Shown: positions 49,565 through 60,699 of the stretch, in pieces
How positions within the stretch are numbered: the stretch's first letter is position 1
Layout: the number at the start of each line of letters is the position of its first letter
Assembly (NCBI RefSeq): GCF_008831285.2
Contig: NW_022204507.1
Span: 5,166,174 to 5,230,173, forward strand
Direction: 5' to 3'
Length of the DNA: 64,000 bases
Source: Nymphaea colorata
Taxonomy: Eukaryota > Streptophyta > Magnoliopsida > Nymphaeales > Nymphaeaceae
Program-made: the position numbers and the translations under genes
Notes under the pieces: generated by a model
Seen by the model: the letters and a program-made list of their open reading frames with translations, nothing else
Databases searched by the model: none
Told to the model about the DNA's origin: nothing

Positions 49565-49720
49565 TATGAGCACCATAACAACAAATTAGAGCTGTCCATT
49601 TTCCGATCATTGTTGACCTTGTTGTGTCGAGCTTCTTCAAGGAAATGGTGCATGAATTCTACTATGTATTTTCCATCACCTGGAACACATAAATATTTGT
49701 ACTTCCAAAAACAGAACTTC
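49565..49720 (-). pseudogene. Exon-like segment, unidentified, copy 2
   Basis: The best preserved of the unknown block D exons. On the minus strand it is open through KYLCVPGDGKYIVEFMHHF, then LEEARHNKVNNDRKMDSSN. The text is protein-like and compositionally normal. No family recognised. It lies downstream of the CLPR4 last exon on the same strand. Confidence 0.4.
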
Positions 49721-50041
49721 TTTATTTCTACATCAATATGTAATAACACTCAAATTAGGCCATCATGCTATTAACTGCAGAACTTGGAAGCAAATACAAA
49801 TCAAGACCATTAGATATTATTGTACTAAATAACAATCAGTAACTGACATTATTGTACTAAACAACGATGAGTAATGGTCTATGACTAATTTTCAACTGAG
49901 ACCATACTATGTTATTAAACTACAAAGTCAAAATGATTACAATTAATAAAGAGAATTCAACTGTGACATTTCTTAGCAAGAATGAAAAGATTTCTATCAT
50001 AACATGCCATCCATTTATTAGTTAAAAGTGATTACAGTTAG

Positions 50042-50805
50042 CTAAGAAAATTCAACTTCTTCATATAAGTTGGGTTTTCTTAGATTAGCAACAACACTGC
50101 GATCCTCTCTCCCTCTTTCATTGCAGAGTACCCATACAAAATTGAATAAGAGTTTTCCTTTCAGATGGTATTTCTCTACAATAAATAAAGTCATGAACTC
50201 GTACCATGCTATGATTCCATATTCAACTGCCTCGTTGGGCTGAAATACTTTCGATGCCTTATATCCTCCTCAATCTTCTCTCGAGATTTACCTATATGTC
50301 TTCCATAAAGAGTGACCTTGCAACAAATTTCAAGGTTTCTGGTGAGTATTTCTAGAGTCCCCTATATAAAAAGTTAAACTAGGTTATGTAATTAAAAGTT
50401 GAACCTTACTGTAGGCTGACAACTTAAAGTGGGTTCACTAGATTACCACTTTGACCATGAAAGTAGTTAAATTTTTGGATTTTTTTACTCAAAAGTTATA
50501 AAATTTTCCCCTATTTAGTGAAACTAGATCAAGAAACAAAAAAAAAATCCACTATGAGGATTAAAAAATTAGATAGAAGGGGAGGGACATAAAGAAGTGG
50601 TTCTGCACTACTATATAATATATAACTAAGACAGAACAGAAGAAAGGGAAAACTGACATCATAAAAGGTTTTATACCTCTTCACCTATGATACGTCCATT
50701 ATAAAATAAAGAAGTCCGTCTTCTTACCAATTCATCCTTCACATCTTTAATTTCTTTCATGGCAAGATCAATATCAGTAGCTTGACCTTAAAACCTTGCA
50801 ATAGG
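50042..50805 (-). pseudogene. CLPR4: CLPR4-like pseudogene, last three exons, copy 2
   Basis: Counterpart of 29760-30523. The exon at 50805-50728 (78 bp, 26 codons) sits between a GTCAG acceptor and a GTAAG donor and reads PIARF, stop, GQATDIDLAMKEIKDVKDEL. The exon at 50316-50204 reads LYGRHIGKSREKIEEDI, then KYFSPT, and then shifts frame through a one-base deletion. A second one-base deletion lies near its donor. The last exon at 50131-50042 is open, NERGREDRSVVANLRK to a stop. Its acceptor reads GG instead of AG. The damage differs from copy 1, so between them the two copies show the ancestral exon layout. Non-functional. Confidence 0.85.
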
Positions 50806-51094
50806 CTGACAGAGATGAACCAGTACAAGTTCATGTTTCACAATCAAGAGCAGTTGCATGTGAGGCATTTACATGGATGGAACTGGAGAGCTCACAGGAG
50901 AAAGGACCTTAACTAGATTACCTACTTTATCATGTATTGAAAAAGAATCACACACAAATAGCACAAACTTGGTTCTCAACATTCCTGTAATTCATGACAA
51001 GGAGAGAAACTTGAAAGGCACATGTAATTTTAATTCCATTTTATTTTTTCTTTTATAATTATTGACTCTATATTGTAATGCAATAAAATATTCA

Positions 51095-51434
51095 AAAGAA
51101 AATTAGTGTTGCTAGACTCAATGCCTCTTGATTCTTCTCAACTCTTCACGAGAATCGGTGATGACTCTTCAAATATCATATTAAGAACCAAGTTTCCTGT
51201 TATTAGTAATACAACTATGTTCAGGAATCCATATCCCCGATAGATTCAGCCTCCTACTTTACTTAAGGCGATTCATTCAATTATAAACAATTTATCTATT
51301 CGATAAATAATTTAAGCATGTAGACATAATAAACCAACTTATTCTTCTACCTTTGATTATCTTCAAGTTGATTTATCATTTCCCTGTAGTAATCATCTTG
51401 CTTCCTCCACAAGTCTGCTTTGTAAGGGTCCTTT
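51095..51434 (-). pseudogene. Exon-like segments upstream of the CLPR4 relic, copy 2
   Basis: Minus strand DPYKADLWRKQDDYYREMIN at about 51430-51371, and the RVEKNQEALSLATLIF run at about 51143-51096, are both shared with copy 1. Unknown family. The block D boundary cuts just upstream, where E5 begins. Confidence 0.35.
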
Positions 51435-51894
51435 GTGAATATGTCATCCTACCAACCCCATTGGTTAATGATGCATGTAAGTATGTATTAACATTGTAGA
51501 TGTTTCTAGACTTCCGACTATGCAGATCATGTGAGTAGTGGTGGCCGGCTGATCGTGTGAGAAAGCTATGCCATATGGTGATCGTGTGAGAAAGAAGAAC
51601 CACCCACTATGCGTGTGAGAAAGAAGCGATGGCTGAACTACCCACTATGCTGAGTGTGTGAGGAAGAAGTTTCTAGAAAGTGCTGATCATGCAGACGTGA
51701 GAAAAGAAGTGCTGATCAGTTCAAGAACCACCCAGCAAGAAGTGTTGTGAGAAAAAGGTGCTGATCATGGGATCTCCTTTTTATTATATAACGTGTAACT
51801 GTAAAATCCCTGCTTGGTGTATCAAAGGACATGCACATAACAATGAAAAATCATGAAAAACAAGAAGTTTTCTTCCAATCTTCATTTTTCTCTT
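51433..51894 (+). repeat. 5' LTR of E5 with internal short repeats
   Basis: The left limit is set by the end of block D homology, the right limit by the PBS. Six GTGAGAAAG-type words occur at about 51554, 51583, 51613, 51655, 51696 and 51743, often with GCTGATCATG and ACCACCCA. A TTATTATATAACG TATA-like box lies at about 51781. The exact termini are not certain. Confidence 0.6.
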
Positions 51895-51896
51895 TA

Positions 51897-51908
51897 TGGT
51901 ATCAGAGC
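51897..51908 (+). other. Primer-binding site of E5
   Basis: TGGTATCAGAGC, an exact initiator-Met tRNA complement, 23 bp before the gag ATG. Confidence 0.92.
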
Positions 51909-54790
51909 AATTGTAAAGAAAGGTCCCACCCATGGCTTCTTCCATTGCTCACATCACCTCAAACCAGAAGTTTCCTTACCCATCTACATTGAATGTAGCT
52001 AATTTCGTTTCCATAAAGCTTTCTCAAACAAACTTCCTCCTATGGAAAACACAAGTACTTTGCCTTATTGAAAGTCAACACTTGCGATGGTTCATCAGTG
52101 GTGAAATCACTGCACCAGATCAATTCATCATTACTGGTAGCAAGCAACAAATCAATCTAGACTACCTGGAATGGAAAAGTCAGATCGACTCCTACGTGGA
52201 TGGATCAGAGGTACCTTCTTAGAGGATGTTCTAGGCTTGGTCGTTGGATTGGAAACAGCACAACAAGTGTGGAAAACACTTGAAGAAGCTTATGCACTGG
52301 ATTACCAAGAAAGGGAATGTTGCTTGCTCCAAAAGTAGTAGACGCATAAAAAGAAAAATATGAATATGGCGGATTACATCTGAATCTTCAAAACCACATG
52401 CGATGAACTTCAAGCGATTGGAAAACCGTGAATGATTACACCAAGGTTTTCCTTCTTTTGAAGAGATTGGGACCAGAATATGAATCCTTCATCAAATCCA
52501 TGTTGAAGCCCCAATTCCATCTTATAAGGAGGTCATCCCACTGCTCCAATGTCACGAAACAATGAAGCAGGTCAATGGACAAGAAGAAAACACTCAGCAT
52601 CAATCTGTTTTCTACACTCAAAGATCTGGATTCAATAGCAATCATAGAGGAAGAGGACAACCAACATTCTCTTCTCATGTAAGGGGGTTTTACCCGTACA
52701 ACCGAGGAAAACAAGAAAAACTTGGGAACCAGAACCAAGCATCATCAAACCAAATAGGTGCTGAACAAAAATCTTTGGACAACAAAGGCAATGCTACAAC
52801 AAACAAAGAAAAAGGTATTACTTGTCAGATCTGTTCTAAACTCAGTTGGCTTTTCCCTTTAAAAGAAATTTTGTGCACTGTTTTGAAAGATTCATTATAT
52901 TTGTTAAGAATCAGTTTAGTAGAATGATCAAAATGTTTCACTAAGATGGTGGAACGGAATTTGATAATTTCAGAATGAGGAAATTTTTTCAAGAAAATGG
53001 AATTCAACATATGATGTCTTGTCCATACATGCGACAAAAAATGGACAGGTTGAGAGAAAACACACGGTTGTTACAGAACTTGGCTTAGCTATGATGTTCT
53101 ATGATGGTTTGCTGCCTAAATATTGGGTGGAGGCATTCAATACTGTAGTTTGGGTTCATAATAGAGTTCCTTCACCTGGGTTGAATATGACCTCTCCATA
53201 TGAAAGTTTATTTAAGACTAAGCCTGACTATAGTTATATGAGAACTTTTGGATGTTTATGTTTTCCATATCTAGGATATTACGCCCAGCATAAACTCAAT
53301 CCAAGATCATTGTCATGCATTTTCTTGGGCTATAGTGCAATACATAACGGTTACAGGTGCCTACAATGCATGCGTTTTTTATGAGAATAAATTCCCTTTT
53401 AAAAATATAGATGATGCGTGAACTCTAATTTCTGAACTTGAATATGAAGCATGGTTTCCTATTGATGAAGAGGCAAGTAAAAGCCCACTTAATGGAGAGC
53501 AAAGACAAAAATCCACATAGAACAACAAGTGATCTCACAACCAACTTCCTGGTATAGATTTTGTGGAAACCTTTTTGCCAGTTATAAAACCTACAACAAT
53601 CAGAATTATCTTCATTGTTGCTCTCTCTAGAGAATGGAAGATACATCAAATTGACATAAAATGCATTCCTCCATGGCAACTTGGAAGAACCTGCATATAT
53701 GGATCAACCACCAGGATTCAAGGACCCAGAAAAGCCATATATGGACTACATCAATCTACTAGGATGTGGTTTAATAAATTCAGTGATTTCCTATTGAACT
53801 ATGGTTCTTCTATAGTCCAACAGGTTCCTCTTTGTTCATACACAAAGGCGACCATGGAGTTATATGGTTGCTCTTGTATGTCAATGGCATACTCATAACC
53901 GGCGACAGGCCTAACACATTGAAGAAATTTATTTGAGACATCAGCCTGACCTTTGCTATGAAAGATTTAGGAAGCATCTATTATTTCCTTGGTATACAAG
54001 TACAACATAATGAAACATGCATCTTTCTCAACCATACAAGATATGCCAAGGAGATCCTCCAGTCTGCTAACATGCTAGATTGCAAGGCTAGCAACACTCC
54101 ATAGTAGAATCTCCCTACTGTAATAAACACACATCACATTTTCAGGATGCTACCCTTTTCAGGAGCTTGGTTGGTAGCTTACAATACTTAACATTCAAAC
54201 ATCCGGATTTGGTTTATAGTGTTAATTTTGTGTCTCAATTTATGCAGTCACCATTGCAATTTTATTTCCAGCTGGTCAAGAAAATCCTCAGGTATGTAAA
54301 GGCCACTATCAATCATGGTTTAAGAATAAAACCTAAAGAGTCTATGCTTCTACAGGGGACTCAGATGCTCATTGGGCAGGATGTCCAATCACTCGGCGTT
54401 CAGTAACAGGCTATAGCAGATACCTCAGGCCTAATTGCATCTCTTGGTCTGCTAAAAAGCAGCCCATCGTCGCACGATCAAGTTCAGAGCCAGAGTACCA
54501 TGCACTAGCTGCAGCAACTGCTGAAATGACCAGGATCAGCTACATACTGATAGATATTGGAGCTAGTATACAAAAAACACCCATTTTATTTTGCGATAAT
54601 CTATCAGCCTTACACATGACCATAAATTTAGTACAACATAGTCGGTCCAAACATATTGAATTGGACTATCATTATGTTCGAGAAAGAGTGGCTGCCAAGC
54701 TCCTTGAAACCTAATATGTTCCTTCAAAGATCAGATCGCTGATATCTTCATGAAGCCATTGGGAAGAGCATGATTCCTTTATTTGAGAAA

Positions 54791-55221
54791 CTAACTGGCC
54801 AATCCCACTTAGTCAAGACCTATTTTCTTTTAAAAAAATGAAAATAACTCAAAATTATGTGAAATTCGGATGAAAATATTTTGAAATTCAAAAAAATACA
54901 AATTTTGAGTTTTGGTTCCAAAACTCTCTATAAATACCCCCACAATCCTCCTCTTGAGCATGAGCTAGCCCTTGGAGAAACTCTAGTACATTCTCCTTTG
55001 AAGACTTTGAGTTTTTCCCTTAGCACTCTTCCTCTTCCATTTTTCTTTTCTTCTGCAACTTGGAGCAAACTTTATCAAGCTACAACTCTCTTATAGGCAT
55101 CATCTTCGAGCTTCACTCAAAGAGGATTTAGGATCATCCAAGCACATTTTTCCAAAACTCATTCTCATTAGAGGTATGTAGTCATCATCTCTCTCATTTC
55201 ATTTCCTTGTTTCTTCCCTTC
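54791..55221 (+). promoter_or_regulatory. Promoter-like AT-rich DNA with TATA box
   Basis: TATAAATA at 54929-54936 is followed by a C-rich, then CT-rich, leader-like stretch (CCCCCACAATCCTCCTCTT). This is the look of a retroelement LTR promoter. It does not match the E5 LTR, so it is not its missing partner. No terminal motifs or coding region could be tied to it. Confidence 0.35.
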
Positions 55222-55735
55222 TTCATCTCCCCATGACCATACAAGATTGCTTTGACATCTTCATTTTGGATTAAAAAAACTATTTTTGAGTGCACCGACA
55301 GCATGAGAAGGTGAAGTAATATTCCATTTCATGATTGAATCATTCTTCCTTTTCTTGAATGTAGCCTTATTGTTGTTTTCTTAATTTCTCTTTGCTTCAT
55401 CTCCCTGTGGCCATATAAGATAGCCTTCGAATCTCTATTTTAGAGTCAAGAAGCCACTTTGAGTGCACCGCGAGCTTGAGAAGATGATATGATTTTTCAT
55501 TTTATGCCTGAAACATGTTATTTCATTTCTTGAATACAGTCTTGCTTTGCATCTCCTATTTTTTCTCTTCCTCATCTCCCCATGGCCATATGAGATGCCT
55601 ATCAACCTCCATTTTAGAGTCAAAAGCTATGCTCGAGTGCACCTTTGAACATTAGTGGATGAGATAATAATTCACCTTATGGTTGGATGATGCTCTTTCT
55701 CCTTTCTTAAGTATTGCTTTGATATTATCCATGCA
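55222..55735 (+). repeat. 174-bp tandem repeat, three units
   Basis: Units begin at 55222, 55396 and 55571 (spacing 174 and 175). Each carries TCATCTCCC..G.CCATA, then TTTAGAGTCAA-like, GAGTGCACC and GATGA.AT-like blocks in the same order. The units differ by many substitutions, so the array is old. No unit is recognised elsewhere in the window. Confidence 0.85.
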
Positions 55736-57595
55736 TAGTTATTTGATTTTCCATTTGTATGTGAATACTCGGTGAGAATGAGATTATGGTTTGGGACTCT
55801 TTATTCCTTGTTAATTTTTGAGGTTGGGACTTGTCCAACCCGGGGAAAGCCCTCATGAATATATAGATGTTAATATGTATTTGCATGTCATTTTGCGTTA
55901 GTTTACTTTTAATCATCCCATTAACAACTCTAATGAGCAACTTATCATGTGGTTTGAGTTTCTTCCATAACCAATGGTGAAAGAAACATATTTCCTTGTA
56001 ACTAACGAAATGATTATGTTTTTGTTCATATATAAAAATTTTTGAAATCTTGTTTTCCAAAATATTTTCAAAAGAAAATTTTCCGATTTGGCTTTGGAGA
56101 CTTAGCTTAGGCTCTTGCATGAGTCCAAGCTTCCCTCCGGCCTACTTCAAATTTGAAGTCGGTCATTATTTTTCATTTCTTGATTTCAATCTCATGAAGA
56201 TGCACATGTATACACATGTTATATACATATATGCCCACATGATGATTCCTTTCATTTTCCTCTCTCTATGCTTTTATATTTTATTTTAATACTTATATGA
56301 ATGCATATATATATAAATGTCTTATTTTCTCTCTATAGAATCTTTTATTTCTCTTTTCAAGTCAAATGCCTTCATCTACAAATTTCTTATATATATATAT
56401 ATATATAAGAAATTTATCTCTTTCTTTTCCTTCAAAATCTCTCTTTCTATTCAAATCAATGTCATTTTTACCAACTTTTGTATATGTGTATATGTGCTAG
56501 TATTTACACATGTATGTGCATCTTTTTTATCTTCCTCTCTTTCTTTTAAAAGCCTATTTTCTTTCTCTACTTAAATTAAGACCTCATTGTCAAAAGCTTA
56601 TACACATATATGCATACATATAGAGATATGCATCTTCTCCTTCATTTGAAATCTTCCATTTAAAGATCATTGAAATCTCTTTCTCTATCTCTCTTTCTTC
56701 CTATGGGAGCATTTCATCTTCTCCATCCTTTCAAATATTTTTCTCCCATAGTTTAAGATCATTTTCATTTACTGACTTCACCAATACCAAAACTCAAGTC
56801 ATGACCCAATATTTGATTAATGCTTGATGGTCTACAACCCCAATCCATTTTTAAAACTTTTCTTTCTTCATAAACATTTATGTTAACTACAAAAACCTTA
56901 GATGTATGTTCTGGTAGGCATATTTTTAGATGAATGTTGGGGTAGGAATGCTTTAATCATATAGGATTAATGCATTCATGCATTACACTCACTTAACAGC
57001 ACTTGTGATCAAAGGCTCCAAGAGGAGATGAAGCTTAACTAGGTGGTAACCGAATTAGAGCAAAATCTCAAACCTACATAAAGTCTTAAGAGAATACCAA
57101 AATGATTTCTAAAAACCAATCTTCAAATGATTTCAAACAACATTTGTAAAGATTTTCTCAAATAAAAATGTTCTACACTCTCAAGTGATTCTTCAAGAAT
57201 CTCTTCAAAAGATTGAAACATCAAACTTTCAACATTTTTCTCAAACACTACACCACATAGAGAATGAAAAAGATGTTTAAGCTAAAATGAAATGCATTGA
57301 TAATAAACATAGTCCTTGCATTGATTACCCCTCGTAAAAGCGCCAAGAATGGTTGATCCTCATGCCGATGGGCGAGTCCCTTTCTCTCTCATTTTTAAAA
57401 TAAAATCTCATTTTTCTGGAGTACTCCAAATACCTAAAATTTTTGGGATGTGAACATCATAGAAAATCACCCAAGCAGCCGTTTGCCATGAAATTTTGGC
57501 TGATGGTCAACAAGATGAAGGAAAGGGACACCCCAAAAATCAGCCCCAACGCTGCCTCCACGAAGAAATGTGTCCCATCTGAAATTGTTGAAAAT
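55736..57595. other. Unassigned AT-rich DNA with simple repeats
   Basis: Contains (AT)10 at 56388-56407 and long CT-rich patches at 56310-56750. A leader-like stretch at 57330-57420 (GTAAAAGCGCCAAGAATGG, GGGCGAGTCCC) looks like retroelement untranslated DNA, but no domain supports it. Confidence 0.4.
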
Positions 57596-58029
57596 CACAG
57601 TCTCTGAACACCAGTGGCGTTCATGATTCTCCTTCTCGAGAAATTGGGGCTTTCCCCCAAATCAATCACAGAGATGAATAACAATACTCTGATTTCTGCT
57701 GAGCCTCCCACAATGATTAGGGAGAGGAATGAGAAAGCACATAATATACATGGTTCGGCATGTATGTCTACGTCCACCAGAAGCAAGGGAGAGCTCGTAT
57801 TATATATTTTCTCTATAACGTGAGTGAATACAACAGTTACAAAGCAAGGAAACATGGAAAGAAAAATTAATGGCAATCTGTGGTGGGCAACTTTTAATAT
57901 AGGTAGCACTATCCAACTAATCATGGAAATACCATGAATAGCATCGCCATAACGAGCCCCCTTCAGAGCCGTTTCAACAGAAGCACACAAGAAATTCCAC
58001 TCTCTGGCTTTGATACCAAGTAAAAGTAA

Positions 58030-58073
<44 letters not shown>

Positions 58074-58140
58074 CAAACATGCACAAGATAGTGTGGTTCG
58101 GTCAACCTCGACCTACATCCATGGTAAGCATCTCTCTTTC
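57596..58140 (-). mobile_element. LTR-like pieces with a minus-strand primer-binding site
   Basis: The complement of 58006-58019 reads TTGGTATCAAAGCC, one mismatch from a copia PBS. To its right lies LTR-like DNA with GTGGTTCGGTCA and CGACCTACATCC at 58090-58118. A second GTTCGGCA...CTACGTCCACC lies at 57751-57780. The same word pair occurs in the LTR-like sequence at 26940-26962. A (GA)n run sits at 58036-58068. The minus-strand frame at 57595-58086 begins inside the GA run and is not a gene. Confidence 0.4.
58036..58068. repeat. (GA)n microsatellite
   Basis: About 16 uninterrupted GA units. Confidence 0.95.
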
Positions 58141-58159
58141 CTTATTTCTTCACTCAAAT

Positions 58160-58645
58160 ACAAGAAATTTCCACACGCACAATGGAAGGGATACAAGAGT
58201 CAAATAGTATGTCAGCCATGTCTATATACATCCAAATTTTAGGATCTTGATTGATACTCAATTTAAATTCATTCCTTTTATAATTGGTTCTAACATCTTT
58301 GGACATTGCTGGCATGATCTCTTTCCCTTTATCGTGATCAACATTATATTTTCTTTTCTTCAATGAGCATTCGATATCGCTCGATAGATAGAGTGTTCAC
58401 AATGGCGGTGCACGATTGGAAACTCCTGCTCTAACAATGACAGCCACAATTATATTTTCTTTAATTGACATTGCAGCATTAAAGGGTTTTGTCATTTGGC
58501 GTTCCCTGTTTATGTCAGTTTGGCTTGAAAACAGGAGGATAACCATGAAGTTTGTGGCACTTATCCCTAGTATGACCAAGGCCTTGGCAATAAGTGCATT
58601 GCGAGCATCTTTGAAATCATCCCTTGGTGAGCTTTTTTGTAGTGG
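58160..58645 (-). mobile_element. Copia gag fragment with intact zinc knuckle, minus strand
   Basis: The minus strand at about 58598-58530 reads CTYCQGLGHTRDKCHKLHGY, a perfect C-x2-C-x4-H-x4-C knuckle followed by the HGYP motif of copia gag. A TLSIERYRML segment, typical of the region after the knuckle, is at about 58390-58340. The frame then decays. The fragment ends abruptly at the left border of block B copy 3. The upstream gag and the rest of the element are missing. Confidence 0.75.
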
Positions 58646-58647
58646 TT

Positions 58648-60663
58648 AAGATACCCCTTTATGTAGTAAAAAAAAGCTTTTTTCTTTTTTTGTCCTGCTC
58701 ATAACGTTATCTCATTATCCCATAAATAATTTTTTTATTTCATAAACATTATCTCATACATAGGTTTAACATTATCTCAAACATCCACCCATTATCTCAT
58801 TATCTCATTTTCTCAAAAGCATTATCACATATTTATGTTTAGTCTTATCTATACATCCATATATTATCTTTCAAGTGTTTTATCATGTCATAAAGATCAA
58901 CTCATACTTATGTTTAGTGTCACCTCATATATCCATCGGTCCGTCCATTAACTCATATCTCATAGATGTTTTGTTCTCTCATAAACATTATCTCTTACTT
59001 ATTTGTTATTTCATACCTATTTGTTATTTCACGCATATGCATATGCAATGTTTGGGCGTGAAATGAAATTTGCATATTTGTAGTATGGTCCACATCCAGC
59101 GTACACACGTTGCATATGCAAAGCGGCAGACAAAGCTCTCTCTCATGCTCTTGAATGTTGTACTTTTCACTATTAAATGTTTTTGTGTGCATATTTGTTC
59201 TTGAAATCATGTATTGAATCTCTCAGTTTCATGTAATTGTGAGACAAGACTTTCAAATTACTTAACATAAGCTGGAATAAGTCAATAGTATGCATTGTTT
59301 GGGAAACACTCCCAAGTTCTCATCCCCATCTTCCCTTTTCAGGTGATTCCAAATAAAAGGGCTGGGAATGTGGCTGGGGCATTCCTGAGATGGCCTTGTT
59401 ATGCCAAAACCGGTCAATGATCTACCAGAATTTTAAGGACTAGAATCAGGAGAATTTTATGCCTTTTATTCTAAGATTTGACTCGGTTGGCTTGTTCAGT
59501 ATATCTTCTAAATAATGGTGGTTTGTTGTCAATATAGTTTGTAATGATGCTTAATAGTATACAAATAATGGATGTTCGTTTGCTATGTCTTCAATAAAAA
59601 AAATTGGTCTCAAAAGTTTAGGTTCACACCATCTTTAATATTTTTTTTCTAACAATATTGTACATTAATTTATGTAATAATGTCTTGGAAATAATATTAC
59701 TCGAAATGCTTGACAGATCCACATGACTTTTTGCTTGCTTGATGTAAATTTTTTTGTTTTTTCATGCTACCTGCCATCCTTCTCATTGCAACTTTCGAAG
59801 TAGGATTGTGACAAAATAAAAAATAATACCATGTTCCATCCATAGGATTTGAAGATATGAAATGATCCTTAAATGCAGCAATCAAATCTAGACATACATA
59901 CGCCTAGCATTACTGCAACAAGAACGTGATGTTCACATTGAACATGCATCCAAGAATGCAACGTTTTGTAAAAAAATGGCATTGACAAAATCAATAAAAT
60001 TGAAGGATGAATTATGAGATGTTTTAAATGACAGTAGGGCATTAGAAAACGACTGAGTTACCTGTAAAATGTGGATCTGTACGTGGGTAGGAAAGAAGGA
60101 AATCAATAAAGCTTACAAAGTGGGTCTTAAAATTTTGAACTCTCAGTGTGTTGGTTACTTATTTTGATGTTTACCGTATACATGTCATTTACTTGGACCA
60201 TCTGATGTATGGAATAGTTTGCGGTGCAATAATGCATGAATTAATTTAAGTTCTCTTTCCTGGGCATTATGCGGGGTATTATGTTCCACCAAAAAAATTG
60301 ATTCTACAATTGTGATTTGCAACCAGTTCAGATGCAGATGATTTATCTCCAATTTGGTTGAATGAATTGTGAAATTTTGAACAGTATTGTAAATTAAAAA
60401 TCATATTTTTCTCAAAATGCAACATATTAAAACAGTGCATCTATAACAAGTCCCAAATAGTGCCTCCATTTGGATCTGGTTGCAGCAACAACTTGTTGGG
60501 GGTATGCCTCCTACCTTTATCATTTAGGGAGCAGGTTGTTTCCCCATGTTTTACAGTGAAAGAGAGTAATGCCCAAAGCGCCTCCATTTCATGTGAATTT
60601 TATTCTTAGCACAGCTAATAAGCTGAGTTTATTTCTATTGAGACAAACACTTGTAAATTTTTT
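58648..60663 (+). repeat. Duplicated block B, copy 3
   Basis: Collinear with 19018-21060, including the complete TTATCTCAT array at 58740-59030. It ends at TTGTAAATTTTTTT, after which the sequence leaves block C and enters block A within about 40 bp. Confidence 0.92.
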
Positions 60664-60699
60664 TCTTCAAATCCGTGGGGCCTTTCTTTTCTTGCTGAG

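Larger units (their letters stand above)
47345..51432 (+). repeat. Duplicated block D, copy 2
   Basis: Collinear with 27583-31081. It contains a private segment at 47403-47960 and the second CLPR4 relic. It ends where copia element E5 begins. Confidence 0.92.
51433..54790 (+). mobile_element. Ty1/copia element E5, internally deleted, no 3' LTR
   Basis: 5' LTR region 51433-51894, PBS 51897-51908, and gag from the ATG at 51932 (SIKLSQTNFLLWKTQV) in two frames to about 52560, then a Q/N/G-rich tail. The zinc knuckle starts at about 52816 (TCQICSK) but runs straight into integrase (FPLK) at about 52845. The second half of the knuckle, the protease and the integrase N-terminus are therefore deleted. 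Integrase continues with GQVERKHTVV at 53044-53073, YWVEAFNTVVWVHNRVPSP and FLGYSA. Reverse transcriptase starts at about 53545, and RNase H reads well at 54360-54715 (SVTGYSRYLRPNCISWSAKK, RSSSEPEYHALAAATAEM, FCDNLSALHM, RSKHIELDYHYVRERVA). Several stops; dead. No copy of the 5' LTR follows. Confidence 0.9.

Noticed and set aside
54791-55221. 3' LTR of E5
   Set aside because: No resemblance to the 5' LTR region at 51433-51894 despite lying after RNase H.
57595-58086. 163-codon minus-strand frame
   Set aside because: It starts inside a (GA)n microsatellite that translates as a leucine/serine run and covers a primer-binding-like site, so it is not a gene.
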